Counted from the first letter of the stretch, positions 23,392-33,980 are shown. The stretch: DNA of 64,000 nt from Xiphydria camelus (GCA_963678675.1 OY783195.1:9739277-9803276), one strand, 5' to 3'. Numbers and translations are program-made. Notes: generated by a model from the letters alone, not told the origin.

Positions 23392-23805
23392 TTATAGTTG
23401 GTAAAAGGACCGTTTGGTAGCTTTTATTGCAGATGGTTTTAGTAATATTTTTACATTTTCTGGTGCGGTTGTATCAACATCCTCTTCTGCTGGGTATACA
23501 AAGCTATTGCCCACAACTTTTTTAAGGAATGAAATAGTATATTCACCCTGTTCGTACGCCTCTACGCAACCAGCAAAATAGCGGAAACTTTTCTTAGTAG
23601 CATACTGAACTACAACAAAATCTCCCTTATTGACTTCTTGGTCCACATCATTATCGTTTTCATCACAATAGCTTACCGAATAAATCCACCATAAACAATT
23701 TTTAGAAACAGACGATTTTTCTATAACGCAAAAAGAACTAGCTCTTTCTTTTGTTTTGTTAGCAAATACTAATGGGGACACATCATAATAAAATTTCTTC
23801 TCCAA
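23392..23805 (-). pseudogene. Putative pogo/jerky-type transposase C-terminal tail (137 aa)
   Basis: The 137-residue frame contains NKGDFVVVQYATKKSFRYFA, then SFLKKV and FVYPAEEDV. The pattern GD-hydrophobic-V-Y....G.V....F.....F.WP..ED is seen at the C-terminus of many CENP-B/jerky/Tigger-related DDE_1 proteins as a small SH3- or chromo-like module. No helix-turn-helix or DDE residues are present, and the Met is probably not a natural start. It lies in one half of the TA-flanked element and is read inward from its middle towards the left end. Confidence 0.45.
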
Positions 23806-23976
23806 ATTTTAATTTCGAGAAAAATTATATTTGTAGAATAAGTATATAACAAAAAGAAAACTAGATTTATTCGGTTTTGCTCAAAACTACTGGATTTATT
23901 TGCATTTCCTAAGAACTTTATTAACAAACATTAGTAAAAACATTCTTATAAGTATTAATGGAAACATAAAAACTGT

Positions 23977-24237
23977 ATGTGGTTAACAAAACTTGAAAAT
24001 TTGTTAATAAACAAAAGCTGTTTATTAATATTTGAAAAAAATATAAAGTATTACAAACCTGTACTTTACAGATTACAAAAAAATAATAAAATTTATAATG
24101 CCGAATTAGACAAAAAAATAGCTATTGCAGATTTACTAACTTCCGGTTGGGCCTCAAAGCGGATTTATTCGGTTTTGCACGAAAACATTAATTTAGACCC
24201 TGAAATTCATAAGGATTTATTTAATTTTTGTCAGTAG
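23977..24237 (+). CDS. Hypothetical 86-aa ORF inside the TA-flanked element
   Basis: A Lys/Asn-rich frame with LDKKIAIADLLTSGWASKRI and VLHENINLDPEIHKDLFNF. I do not recognise it. Its strand is opposite to the tail ORF. A 14-mer TTATTCGGTTTTGC lies within it (24165) and near both sides (23867, and with one change 24312), so the segment may be a separate insertion or a chance frame in AT-rich DNA. Confidence 0.2.
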   Translation: MWLTKLENLLINKSCLLIFEKNIKYYKPVLYRLQKNNKIYNAELDKKIAIADLLTSGWASKRIYSVLHENINLDPEIHKDLFNFCQ

Positions 24238-24943
24238 TAGGTAGTTTATATTATATACTTTAACGAAGTGAGTCGATATCCGCTGCCAACTAAATTTTCA
24301 TAAAAAGTGGATTCATTCGGTTTTGCTCCAAAGCTCCTCAATTAATGCTTCACTCACAATCAGACGGCAATGATATGAAGCGGTATGAACCGTTGTGTCA
24401 AATTCCGTCCATCGTGCGACGGAAAACATCCCACTTAAAATATCTAAGCCTTTTAAGTGAATTCTATGTTCAAACTCTACTAGCATAGTTTACATGTGTT
24501 CCATTAAAGACCATTTCATTGCATTGCCCCACTATGAACCATACCAAAATGTCCCACTATGAACCAGGTTCACAAAAATTACATTATTATTAATTTCCTA
24601 CATTAGGCAACATACAATAGGCTAAGTTATTTGTATATTTGTACCTTTATACCATAGCCTCAAACCGGCATAAGCAACGTTTTAAAAATATATCAACCAA
24701 AAGAGCTACCTACATAGTACTGCATAATCAAAATCAGAAATTGAAATTTTACTTGAAATTTTTTCTTAAAAGTACCATTTATAAATAACTGTTTTCCACA
24801 AATTAAGAAAAAATGGCTACACAAAATCAACATAAACAGTAGCACATGATAAGGTTACTTGTTACTAACAGTTGACTTTTACAGAGTTGCCACGTCTTTT
24901 GTCCCAGTATGAACCACGTCCCACTATAGACCACTCACCCCTA

Positions 24944-25310
24944 CCTACTATAAAAGTTTACATTCTTTAAACTGTCAAAATCATTTGACAAATATCCATA
25001 ACGAAAAACTATGATTTTTTCAATTTATTGTAAGTAAATAATGCAATTATATAAGATACTTTTATAATAGAAGATGCAAAGACTACTTAATACGTACCTA
25101 CATTATGAATACTAATACGATTTATAGCCAACATACCCTTATTTATTTCATGTAGTAAGGTCGTGATATCAAGACGTTTCCTGTAAGGTCCATGAAATTG
25201 TAAAAAGATGGTTTCTTAAATAAATCGCATTGTCACGGATCGACTTTACGAAGAGATACTTCCGACGTAGAAGTGAAAGCGAAGGACGATAAAGGGGCAC
25301 TATCCGATTG
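24944..25310. other. Non-genic spacer
   Basis: AT-rich, nothing identified. Confidence 0.4.
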
Positions 25311-25312
25311 TA

Positions 25313-25947
25313 CGAGGGTTATTCGGAAAGTAAGGTCCGATTTCGTATAAAAAATAAACCATCACAGATTTTTCCAAAAACTTTTTTTCCTTACACCTTT
25401 CTCTATTTTTCTACAAAAAGTTTCCATTTTTGTCATAACGTTCTACAAGCTTCTGTATGCCGAAGTCATAGAACTCTGCCGCCTGTAAGGATAACCAGTC
25501 TTTAACTGCTTCTTTCACAGTAAGCAGCCTGGGAACCCAAAGTGAGCACAATTTGCGAAATTGCAAATTTTCAGAGATAATATTGTGCAAAGTTGTTCTA
25601 CTCACATTCAGAAATTTCAATGCCAAAATTGAAATTGTGAATCGCCGGTCTTCATGAATCTTTTCGTCCACGGTATCGACCAAATCTTCTGTGATCACTG
25701 ATCGCAGTTCATCATGGACATTTTCCCGTCTGTCTTTGAAAGCTCTTACCCACTTACGCACTTGCTGTCACTCTGGTTATCCTCACTTGCAAGACTGGTT
25801 ATCCTCACAGGCGGCAGAGTACAAAAGCTTGTAGAACGTAAAAATAGAGAAAGGTGTAAGGAATTAAATAAAAAAAAGTTTTTTGAAAAAATCGGTTATG
25901 GTTTATTTTTGATAAGAAATCGGACCTTACTCTCCGAATAACCCTCG
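25313..25947 (-). mobile_element. mariner derivative with two copies of the same end
   Basis: TA duplications (25311-25312 and 25948-25949) flank CGAGGGTTATTCGGAAAGTA on the left and its inverse on the right. The inverted match does not stop after a normal 30-bp TIR. It continues about 160 bp into the transposase 3' coding part (ACCTTTCTCTATTTTT, GTTCTACAAGCTT, CTGCCGCCTGT and AGGATAACCAGTCTT in both). So both ends derive from one transposon end, with the right copy shortened by small deletions. Confidence 0.8.
25411..25761 (-). pseudogene. mariner transposase fragment, catalytic core deleted
   Basis: The 116-residue frame has the mariner DNA-binding linker VRAFKDRRENVHDELRS, then DEKIHEDRRFTISILALKF and LQFRKLCSLWVPRLLT. 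It then jumps to the C-terminal SLQAAEFYDFGIQKLVERYD. The whole DDE core between VPRLLT and the tail is gone, as are the first ~50 residues. An intact enzyme would be about 345 residues. Non-functional. Confidence 0.85.
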
Positions 25948-25949
25948 TA

Positions 25950-26817
25950 TGTCTTGAAAAATTCAGTGGGCTATATGCTATAATCATGTTACATACCTAC
26001 TTGCCTACTTATACTGGTTAGCTAATGTATAGGTACATATTTATTCGAGTCATCAACATTCAATGTTTCATCGCTATGAATTACGCAATCTCTTCAATCA
26101 TTCCTTCGTATATTCTAATATAAGGTGATACGTTTTATACCTTGTAGTAAACGGATTTCGCAATTGCCCTTCGTTGCGCGCAGCTGGAATCAATAATACT
26201 GCTGCGCCTGTGGAAGGAGACCAGGAAACTAAATTACTATGAAATATTAAGCCTATCACCTTGTATTATGTTGTATCAGAAAGTTCATTCGGTGCGTGTG
26301 AAAACCAGAATTCAATTTTTGTTTAACAATGTAATTTTATTTAGTAAGGTTTGTATAATTTTTTTCGATTATTTTTCCGAATATGCTTAGCAGCTGCAGA
26401 AATGCCATTATCTTGGCATTTTGCAGATTCCTAATGGAAATAGTATCTTATGTCATTAGGTGGAAATCCGAGGTTTTTTCAGATTGTGTTTAATTAGGTC
26501 TAAACCGAATGGTAGACCCATAGAATGTTCGAGGAATGGTACGAGGTGTCGCGAGAATGTAGCAACATGGCGCATGCACGCGTGTGGTTTGCCTGCATCG
26601 CCGGTTTCGATATACGTCTTTATTACGCCTCCGTAAGTTCCTATTGAGCTTGCAGCAGAATCGAATGTTCTGCACGAACAAGCGTGTGTTACGCGAGACT
26701 CGCGACACAACGCAGTTAGGTGGAATTCCTCCGACGCACGGAAAGAGGAGATGTGGTATACGCTCTCACGCTGTAGAGTAGAAAAGACATTTTAGATATA
26801 CCACACACACATATGAC
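25950..26817. other. Non-genic tract
   Basis: The stretch 26490-26770 is GC-richer, with overlapping short frames on both strands and no recognised motif. No gene called. Confidence 0.4.
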
Positions 26818-27014
26818 TCTAAGCTTACTCGTCAAGAAAAAAACTTCAATCGCTATTATCTCATTACTTAGGACATTTGAACATACATAAATATAAAACA
26901 TTATTGTAGAAAAAAATGTAATCTTAGAAAAAATATTGTACAGAAATAAGCGAAAAGCTCATAGATAATGAGATAATAGCGATTAAAGTTTCCTTCCTGG
27001 TAAGTAAGTTTAGA
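26818..27014. repeat. Inverted repeat at the outer end of repeat R copy A
   Basis: AACTTCAATCGCTATTATCT (26845-26864) is the inverse of the sequence at 26963-26985, and the flanks TCTAAGCTTACT and AAGTAAGTTTAGA also pair. The inner arm matches the end of R copy B (59858-59895). The DIRS element begins six bases beyond it. Confidence 0.65.
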
Positions 27015-27046
27015 CTTACATTGTATTTCGCGCCTCTTCCTCTAGA

Positions 27047-27150
27047 TCAGGTGTAGTGCCCCTACTATGCACCGATGTTGCCACAATCTTTACAGTTCAA
27101 TTTTGTCCGTTCCGGTTCTGTTCCATGTATATTCCGGTACGCAACTCATT
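27047..27150. repeat. DIRS left inverted terminal repeat
   Basis: Contains GTTCCATGTATATTCCGGTA and TTTACAGTTCAATTTTGTCC. The inverse is at 32006-32107 with very few mismatches. The outer 27 bp (27020-27046) pair with the ICR rather than with the right end. Confidence 0.93.
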
Positions 27151-27216
27151 CTTCTTCTTTGCGCCGATCACGTCACACGTTTTATTCAGAAATTCATCCG
27201 AGACATTCACCTGAAA

Positions 27217-27390
27217 ATGGGAAAAAGAAAACACAGGCATCGCTCGTCGGACGACGAGGATCGAGAGATACTGCGGAAGCGAGTAGAATGGTTGGAAGAA
27301 CAAATTCTAACGGAAAAACACGGAAACAAGCGTCATAAGTATATAAGATTAGAACGCCTAACCTCGCTTGAGTTTTTTCGTGCGGCATAA
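27217..27390 (+). CDS. Possible N-terminal exon of the DIRS gag-like protein
   Basis: MGKRKHRHRSSDDEDREILR continues into a short charged helix (VEWLEEQILTEKHGNKRHK). It is basic and RS/DE-rich like the start of the downstream gag ORF, and it begins just after the left ITR. It may be an upstream exon. I tested the obvious GTATATAAG donor against the TAATAG acceptor near 27690 and the phase did not fit, so the joining is unresolved. Confidence 0.35.
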   Translation: MGKRKHRHRSSDDEDREILRKRVEWLEEQILTEKHGNKRHKYIRLERLTSLEFFRAA

Positions 27391-27643
27391 AAATTGTACG
27401 AAGGGGAAACGATGGTTTTTTTGGTCCAACCATGAACCATAAATGTGTCACAGCGATGTTCAACATCGCGCGTGTACATAACCCCGTACATTATGCCATG
27501 CGGATTCTGTCTCACGATCGTCCAACGGTCGCGAGTGTAAGGTCCGCAGGCCACGTGACATTTTATGTAGCGGTACAACCGACTCGTAAATGCGAATAAC
27601 CCTCAGTATTGAACCAAAATAAAAACAGAAAAACTGTACTTTT

Positions 27644-28849
27644 TTGTTTTTTCTTTTAAGGGTTATTTTTTATTTGTTTTTCGTTGTAATAGGCGATCGA
27701 AGTGATAGTCTGTCACGGAGTCGATCTTGTAGTAAGTCTCATAGGAGACATCGCGAGGATTTCGATTCACAGAGGTCTCATCGACGCCAGTACTGTGGCA
27801 GCAATCGCAGCGATAGTTACGACGATTGTGTGAATCGTCGTGACCGCGATCGACGCTTTAGGCGCAGTCGTTCCAGTCGACAAGAACGAAGTTATTCGTA
27901 TACAGGTCTATCGGAGGAACACACTGGGATCCCCGAAGACGAAGTTATCGTTGCTGAGTTGGATACACAAGTGGCCAAGGATGCCACAGATATTACGATT
28001 AACCCAAATGCGGTTAATGTAAAGACAGGGACGGAAGAGGCGTCCCTCGGAACACAAGAGGCCGAATTGGATGCTGACATTTTGGTAGTGTTCGGAGGAC
28101 GCCTCAGACCAGAGCGAGTTTTAGCACCTGCAATACACAGTCATCTCGCGTCGCTTTGGTTTGAGATAACCGAGAATGGTCTCCCGACGGAAGAGCGAAA
28201 AGATTTTTTGAAGAAGATCCCGCCTCCGCAGAACTGCGTCTTCATCGATCCTCCAAAATTAAATTTAGAGGTTAAGGCAGCCTTAGATAGTACAATCGTC
28301 AAAAGAGACGAAAGAATTATCGAAAAACAAGAAAAGGTCGCTGCTTCGCTCGCCGGCGTGGGGAAGGTTATAGAGCTGCTGATCAAGGCTAACCCTGCGG
28401 ACAAGAAGCAATATTTAGAACCACTCAACGGCGTCGCGAAACTTCTGGCAGACCTGCAGCATGATGAGACATCGATCCGAAAGAGTTTAATTTTAAAAAA
28501 CATCAAAGCTCCGTTCAGAGACACGCTGAAGGGATTATCGTCAGACGAGTGACTTTTTGGAAAAGAGCTCAACGAAAAAATAAAGGCTGCTAAAGTTTTG
28601 CAGCAGTCATCCAAGGATTTGAAGCAGCCTGCCAAGCAATCGTTGGATCAAGGAAAAAACTCAAAAAACTCGAGGGGCCCGCCTCACTAAAATCAGTATC
28701 GGCCGAATATTTATTCGAGGGGAGGCGGGTACAAGCAGAGTTACAACAATTACAGCCGAGGCAACAAGTCCGCGTCACGCAGACGGATTTATCGTCAGAA
28801 TCAAGAGAACCACAATCCGAAGAAAAACAATAAAACGTAGGAAAGTTTT
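27644..28849 (+). pseudogene. DIRS gag-like protein with two in-frame stops
   Basis: The frame opens at 27644, but the first ~17 residues are a hydrophobic T-rich stretch that looks like an intron tail. Real coding probably begins near GDRSDSLSRSRSCSKSHRRH (about 27693). After the Arg/Ser-rich head come LFGGRLRPE-like and ASLWFEITENGLPTEERKDF segments typical of DIRS gag. A TGA at 28550-28552 (probably a former TGG) and a TAA near 28688 interrupt the same frame. It then continues through a Gly/Tyr/Asn/Arg-rich RNA-binding-like tail (RGGGYKQSYNNYSRGNKSAS) to TAG at about 28847. Expected role: packaging of element RNA. Confidence 0.8.
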
Positions 28850-30713
28850 CCGGTCGGCTAGCTGGTTTTAAGCACAGCTGGCTTGAAGTAACCTCAGACG
28901 AAAACATCCTGGGCTGGATTACGGTGTATAAGATACCGTTTACGTCGGAGGTATACCAGCGTACACCGCCCTCCGAACCGCGGTGGTCGAATCAAGAAAG
29001 AGGGTTAATTCGAGACGAAATCGCAGCGTTTTGTTAAAAAAGGGCGCGATAGAAGGGTGTCGGCCTGCATCGCGACAATTTATCTCAAAAATTTTTCTTG
29101 TACCGAAACCGGATGGTTCTCACCGTTTTATCTTAAATTTAAAGCAGTTAAATGAGTTCATAGCCACGGATCACTTTAAATTAGAAGATGGGAAAACGGT
29201 AAGGCAAATGATAACTCGTAGATGTTTTATGACATCTATCGATCTTAAGGATGCGTATTATTTAATTCCGATTGCAGACTCGGATCGCAAATTTTTACGA
29301 TTTATCTTCGAAGGAAATTTGTATCAATTTACGTGTTTGCCCTTCGGGCTAAACAGAGCTCCGTACACGTTTACGAAACTGCTAAAGCCGGTAGTCTCGC
29401 GTCTCAGGGAGCGCGGATTGTTGTTAATAGTTTACTTAGATGATTTATTGATACTGGGGGATTCGTATGAAGAATGTTCGAGGAACACTCAAATATCGAG
29501 AGAGCTATTCGAGAAACTAGGGTTTATTATTAACGATAAAAAAAGTCACGTAATCCCCTCGATGAGACGTAAATTTCTGGGGTTCATTTACGATTCCGAA
29601 ACAATGAATATCGAGCTTCCGGAAGAAAAAATTGCACAAACTGCACAAAAAATCGAAAAATTTAGTAAGACGAGGCATTGTACAATTCGAGAGTTTGCGG
29701 GACTAATGGGAAAATTAGGTTCGAGTTGCACAGCCTTGAAGTACGGCTGGGTCCATATGAAGATTTTTGAGAGAGCAGAATTCTTGGCTCTCGGGAAAAA
29801 TCACGGAAATTTCGAGGCGCGCATGTACCTTTCAAATGATTTGCAGGTAGATTTCGAATGGTGGAAAATACACATTAACAAAGCAGTACGGTCGATAAAT
29901 CCGTTTAAAGCAGACCTCGAAATCTCCTCCGACGCGTCGCGCTCCGGATGGGGGGCGTGCTGTGAGGGTAACCGAACGCACGATCACTGGAGTCGGGAAG
30001 AACAAGTTCATCATATTAATTATTTAGAGTTATTGGCGGCCTTCTTCGCCCTAAAGTATTTCGCGAGAGATCGAAAAGACTGCAATATATTATTGAGAAT
30101 CGATAATACTACCGCGATTGCATACATCAACAAGATGGGCGGCATTCAGATTCCGGTGTTGAGTAAGCTGGCAAGGGAAATTTGGAAATGGTGCGAAAGC
30201 AGCAACATTTATATTTTCGCGTCATATATTTCGTCTCAAGATAATTTTGAAGCGGACATTGAATCAAGGAGGCTTGAACCGGAGACGGAATATACCTTAT
30301 CGAATTCGGCTTTCCGCGAGATTAAAAACAGATTAGGACAGCCGGAAATAGATTTATTTGCAACAAGAACGAATGCGAAATGCAAACGCTATATTTCTTG
30401 GTCGAGAGATCCGGGATCATATGCAGTTGACTCATTCACAGTAGATTGGAACCAATATTTTTTCTATGCATTTCCGCCGTTCGCAATAGTTTTACGCGTT
30501 TTAAGAAAGATTAAAGACGATCGTGCTAGAGGTATCGTAATCATACCGTATTGGCCAGCTCAGGTTTGGTTCCCCGTCTTCACTGCCATGCTGGATTGCG
30601 AACCAATTTATCTTCAACCGAATTTTAACTTATTACGTTCCCTCAATAGGCAACCACACCCGATTTGGAGGAGAATTACCCTGGTTGCAGGGGTGCTGTC
30701 CGGGAAGCACTGA
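28838..30713 (+). pseudogene. DIRS reverse transcriptase / RNase H / DAM-like methyltransferase ORF
   Basis: An upstream frame from about 28838 reads GWITVYKIPFTSEVYQRTPP, the usual DIRS RT N-terminus. One extra base near 29028 moves the rest to the frame starting LLKKGAIEGC. RT motifs: FLVPKPDGSHRFILNLKQLN, TSIDLKDAYYLIPI, and the catalytic YLDDLLILG at about 29436. RNase H: ISSDASRSGWG, YLELLAAFFALKY, RIDNTTAIAYINK, then DNFEADIESR. A DAM-like methyltransferase module follows (GQPEIDLFATRTNAK, ISWSRDPGS, YAFPPFAIVLRVL, PYWPAQVWFP). Catalytic residues are intact, so only the frameshift disables it. The 3' end overlaps the recombinase ORF by about 50 bp. Confidence 0.93.
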
Positions 30714-31643
30714 AGAGGAGAAGCGTGCCAGACGAAGGGCTTGCTATCATGCTCTCCTCGTTATCGGATTTATCGCTCAAACAATACGATAGCTGTTTAA
30801 AAAAGTGGTGGTTATTTTGCCGTGAAAATATCGTAGATCCATACAAATGCGATATATCGCAAGTAATAAGATTTTTGTCTGTCGAGTTTGATAAGGGCAC
30901 TTCTTACGGCACGCTAAATAGCTGCAGATCCGCGATCTCGCTGTTGCACGGGCCCGAATTAGGAGAAGATGCCAGAGTACGAAGGCTTTTCAAAGGAATT
31001 GCGAATCTTAGACCAGTAAAATCCAAATACGAATCGACGTGGGACCCGCGAATTGTTTTAAACCAGGTTCCTGGTTTCCTTAGAAAAACTTACTCTCAAA
31101 CTGGTTACATTGTTGGCATTAGTCACAGCACAGCGCATGCAGACGCTCGCGTCAATCGACATTCGGAACATCGAGAAATCGACGGGCTTGATCGAAATCA
31201 AAATTCCGGCGCGGTTGAAAACTTCAAGAATAAATAAGGCGCAGCCAGTTTTAAACATTCCTTTTTATGTCGAAAATACATGCGTCTGCGCAGCATCATC
31301 GTTAGAAACGTATTTAAATAGGACAAAAGATTTACGAGGAGACGAGACTCAACTGTTTATAGCTCTGAAAAAGCCGCACAAGGGGGTATCTAGCCAAACT
31401 CTAAGCAAATGGATAAAAAAGACCCTCACAAAGAGCGGGGTGGACACGGAGGCATTCGATGCTTATAGCACTCGCCATGCGTCCACATCGTCCGCGAAAA
31501 GGAGTGGGGTCAATATATATGCTATTAGAAAAGCTGCAGGCTGGACAGAAAAATCGGGTACCTTCGCTAGGTTCTACGATCGTCCTATGGTAGCAAGTAA
31601 AGAAATGTTTGCGAAAGCGGTTTTAGATAGAAGCGTTGTATAA
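30665..31643 (+). pseudogene. DIRS tyrosine recombinase, one frameshift
   Basis: The N-terminal core-binding part (SSLSDLSLKQYDSCLKKWW, ISQVIRFLSVEFDKG) leads into FKGIANLRPVKSKYESTWDP. A small indel near 31080 changes frame. The second frame gives LLALVTAQRMQTLASID with the first catalytic Arg, then AYSTRHASTSSAKRSGVNIY (box with His/Arg), AAGWTEKSGTFARFYDRPM with the nucleophilic Tyr, and ends VLDRSVV at 31643. This enzyme would integrate a circular cDNA without staggered-cut target duplication, consistent with the element's ends. Confidence 0.93.
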
Positions 31644-31760
31644 CATTACATTATCTATTGCGACATACTTATTTACATGTTTGAAAACAATTGATAAATA
31701 TACAAGGATATCGAATTTCTGAATCGTTAAATATCTGCCGTAACGAACTTTAAATAACTA

Positions 31761-31874
31761 CACCCCTGATCTAGAGGAAGAGGCGCGAAATACAATTATA
31801 AGATTAAACGAACTTACCTGTAAGTGAAGTTCGATCTTAATTGTATGAAGCGCCTCTTCCGAAGAGATCAGTCC
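31761..31874. other. DIRS internal complementary region
   Basis: One half (CTGATCTAGAGGAAGAGGCG to about 31800) is the inverse of the left outer end. The other half (AAGTGAAGTTCGATCTTAATTG) is the inverse of the right outer end (32110-32181). In DIRS1-type elements this region templates circle closure. Confidence 0.93.
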
Positions 31875-31900
31875 CACCCAATAGGTTTTGCCCTTTTTTC

Positions 31901-31903
<3 letters not shown>

Positions 31904-31967
<64 letters not shown>
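31904..31967. repeat. (TA)n microsatellite within DIRS
   Basis: An uninterrupted TA run of about 60 bp, flanked by TTTCTAATTA and its inverse TAATTAGAAA, between the ICR and right ITR. Confidence 0.95.
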
Positions 31968-31970
<3 letters not shown>

Positions 31971-32005
31971 GAAACCTTGAAGGTTACGGCAGCACTTTAA
32001 ATAAA

Positions 32006-32107
32006 TGAGTTGCGTACCGGAATATACATGGAACAGAACCGGAACGGACAAAATTGAACTGTAAAGATTGTAGCGACATCGGTGCATAGTAGGGGCACTA
32101 CACCTGA
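32006..32107. repeat. DIRS right inverted terminal repeat
   Basis: Inverse of 27047-27150. The outer extension to 32181 contains CTTACAGGTAAGTTCG, which fits a splice-donor consensus on the + strand, though no use for it can be shown. Confidence 0.93.
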
Positions 32108-32189
32108 TCTCTTCGGAAGAGGCGCTTCATACAATTAAGATCGAACTTCACTTACAGGTAAGTTCGTTTAATCTTATAATTATACAGTG

Positions 32190-32955
32190 TGTATTCGAGG
32201 AAACTTGACGTAGGCGATATTCCGTAATACACTCTAAACCGTACGCTATTGGTTGTCGACTTGAAAATGCTGTAATGATTGGTTCTAACGCGCGACTTAC
32301 CAGTACCCGACAATCGTTCTTATAGAAAATTCCTAAGCGCTGTTCCTCTAGCAGTCGTAAAAACATGGCGGGCGTCGCGTCCGGAAGAGGTGTCGAATAT
32401 TGTAGCATTTTGATTGTTGAAGTTATACAAAATTATTTTTGGTTTCAATATGTATCCTTAAAATTAAAATATTCTGCTTTTTAGCGACTATTACTACGCG
32501 TCTTATTTTCATGATGGTAACGGGTGTCCTAATTTCGGAACGAAATAACCCTAACCAATGTTTAACATTCCCCACGTGGCCATGTGTTTACTCCTGGCAA
32601 TACAGATTATGTCGCTGGTGACTTTTTCAAATATCATTTTCAAATGTACAAACCAGTGATTAATTAATTTTCATGTTTTCATTAGCCAGGGCAAATGCAG
32701 CCCTAGCCAACGAAAGCATGAGAATTAATTGTTCATTAGCTACTACGTTTAAAAATGACATTTTAAAAAGTCACGAGCAACAGAATCCATGACGCCAGGA
32801 GTATATCTGCCCACAGATTTAAATTTACGGATTTTCTTTAGAAGCTATTATCGGGCACTGAAAGTCATTGGAACCAACCCAGTTGCAGTCTCGGGTCAGC
32901 AACCAATGGCCTATAGTTAATATACCACGGCATATCGCCTATGTCAAGCTTCCTC
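32190..32955. repeat. Self-complementary section of repeat R (copy A)
   Basis: TATTCGAGGAAACTTGACGT at the left is inverse to ATGTCAAGCTTCCTCGGATA at the right, and the arms extend through CGTACGCTATTGGTTG. A second inner inverted repeat centres near 32700 (TTTTCATGTTTTCATTAGCC versus GGCTAACG..). Homologous to 58612-59850 in copy B and in part to 38650-38760 and 63880-64000. No ORF with a domain. Confidence 0.75.
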
Positions 32956-33104
32956 GGATATAAACTGTAGAAGGAAAGCACTTTCAGAGTCACGACATGA
33001 TTAACAATATATGGATACCATTATGGAGTAACGTTATTTATGTAAGCCAATCTTCTATATATATAAAAATGAATGTTTGTCTGTCTGTCTGTCTGTATGT
33101 CTCT

Positions 33105-33980
33105 TATGCCTTCCTAAACCGTTCATCCGATTGCGATGAAATTTTGGGAAATGGTTGGACGCATGCCCGCGATGGTTTCTGAGTTAGTAAATCTTATACA
33201 GGGTGTTCAAAAATTCCCGGTACGGCCGATTATCTCAGCGGGAAAACATTTTAGAGAAAAATGTTTAATACAAAACTTTAAGGATTTTCTCTTGGCTACC
33301 CAGTGGTCGTATTGGATTTGACCTTGACCGTGACCTTTAAGGTAATATCAAATGCCTTCCTAAGCCGTTCATCCGATTGCGATAAACTTTGGGGAATGGT
33401 TGGACGCATGCCCGCGAAGGTTTCTGAGTTAGTAAATCTTATACAGAGCGTTTAAAAAATACCGGTACGGATGATTATTATGCCTTCCTAAACCGTTCAT
33501 CCTATTGCGATGAAACTTTGGGGAATGATTGGACGCATGCCCGCGAAGGTTTCTGAGTTAGTAAATCTTATAAAAGGTGTTCAAAAAGTACCGGTACTGA
33601 TGATTATTATGCCTTCCTAAACCGTTCATCCGTTTGCGATGAAAAGTTGAGGAATGGTTGGACGCATGCCCGCGAAGATTTCTGAGTTAGTAAATCTTAT
33701 ACAGGGTGTTCAAAAAATACTGGTACGGATGATTATTATGCCTTCCTAAACCGTTCATCCGATTGCGATGAAAATTTGGGAACAGTTGGACGCATATCCG
33801 CGAAGGTTTGAGTTAGTAAATCTTATACAGGGTGTTCAAAAAGTACCGGTACGGATGATTATTATGCCTCCCTAAACCGTTCATCCGATTGCGATGAAAC
33901 TTTGGGGAATGGTTGGACGCATGCCCGCGAAGGTTTCTGAGTTAGTAAATCTTATACAGGGTGTTCAAAAAGTCCAGGCA
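33105..33980 (+). repeat. Tandem repeat inside Helitron, about six ~128-bp units
   Basis: Units begin with CCTTCCTAAACCGTTCATCC or close variants at about 33110, 33355, 33483, 33611, 33742 and 33868. The first is separated from the rest by a 120-bp Helitron segment. Same unit as in 12140-12765. Confidence 0.93.
33319..33327 (-). promoter_or_regulatory. FTZ-F1/SF-1-like site TCAAGGTCA in the Helitron
   Basis: Same motif and neighbouring TGACCT half-site as at 8465. Another exact copy is at 34343-34351 within the same Helitron. Sequence match only. Confidence 0.35.

Larger units (their letters stand above)
22990..24941 (-). mobile_element. TA-flanked transposon with repeated subterminal motifs
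   Basis: TIRs begin GGGGAGAATGGTCTATAGTG on the left and GGGGTGAGTGGTCTATAGTG read inward on the right, flanked by TA (22988-22989 and 24942-24943). Near both ends the motif TGGT(C/T)(T/C)ATA(G/C)TGGGAC recurs in both orientations (about 22997, 23157-23190, 23203-23230, 24528, 24551, 24901-24935). Two ORFs lie inside on opposite strands. TA targeting and the tail ORF suggest the pogo/Tigger branch of Tc1/mariner. Most of a transposase is missing. Confidence 0.7.
27020..32181 (+). mobile_element. DIRS-type tyrosine-recombinase retrotransposon, near complete
   Basis: Order: left inverted terminal repeat, gag-like ORF, RT/RNase H/methyltransferase-like ORF, tyrosine recombinase, internal complementary region (ICR), right inverted terminal repeat. 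The ~103-bp ITRs match at 27047-27150 and 32006-32107. The ICR at 31761-31874 is complementary to both unequal outer ends joined together, the DIRS1 arrangement. The ends share ATT (27020-27022 and 32179-32181), and no target duplication is seen, as expected for tyrosine recombinase integration. Repeat R copy B supplies an approximate empty site. Damage is limited to two nonsense changes in gag, one frameshift in RT and one in the recombinase, so the insertion is fairly young. Confidence 0.95.

Noticed and set aside
28141..28907. Minus-strand frames of 164 and 105 codons over the DIRS gag
   Set aside because: They are antisense shadows of the gag and RT ORFs, whose motifs are on the + strand.
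31904..31967. TA run as a replication or regulatory element
   Set aside because: A plain dinucleotide microsatellite. Nothing supports a function.
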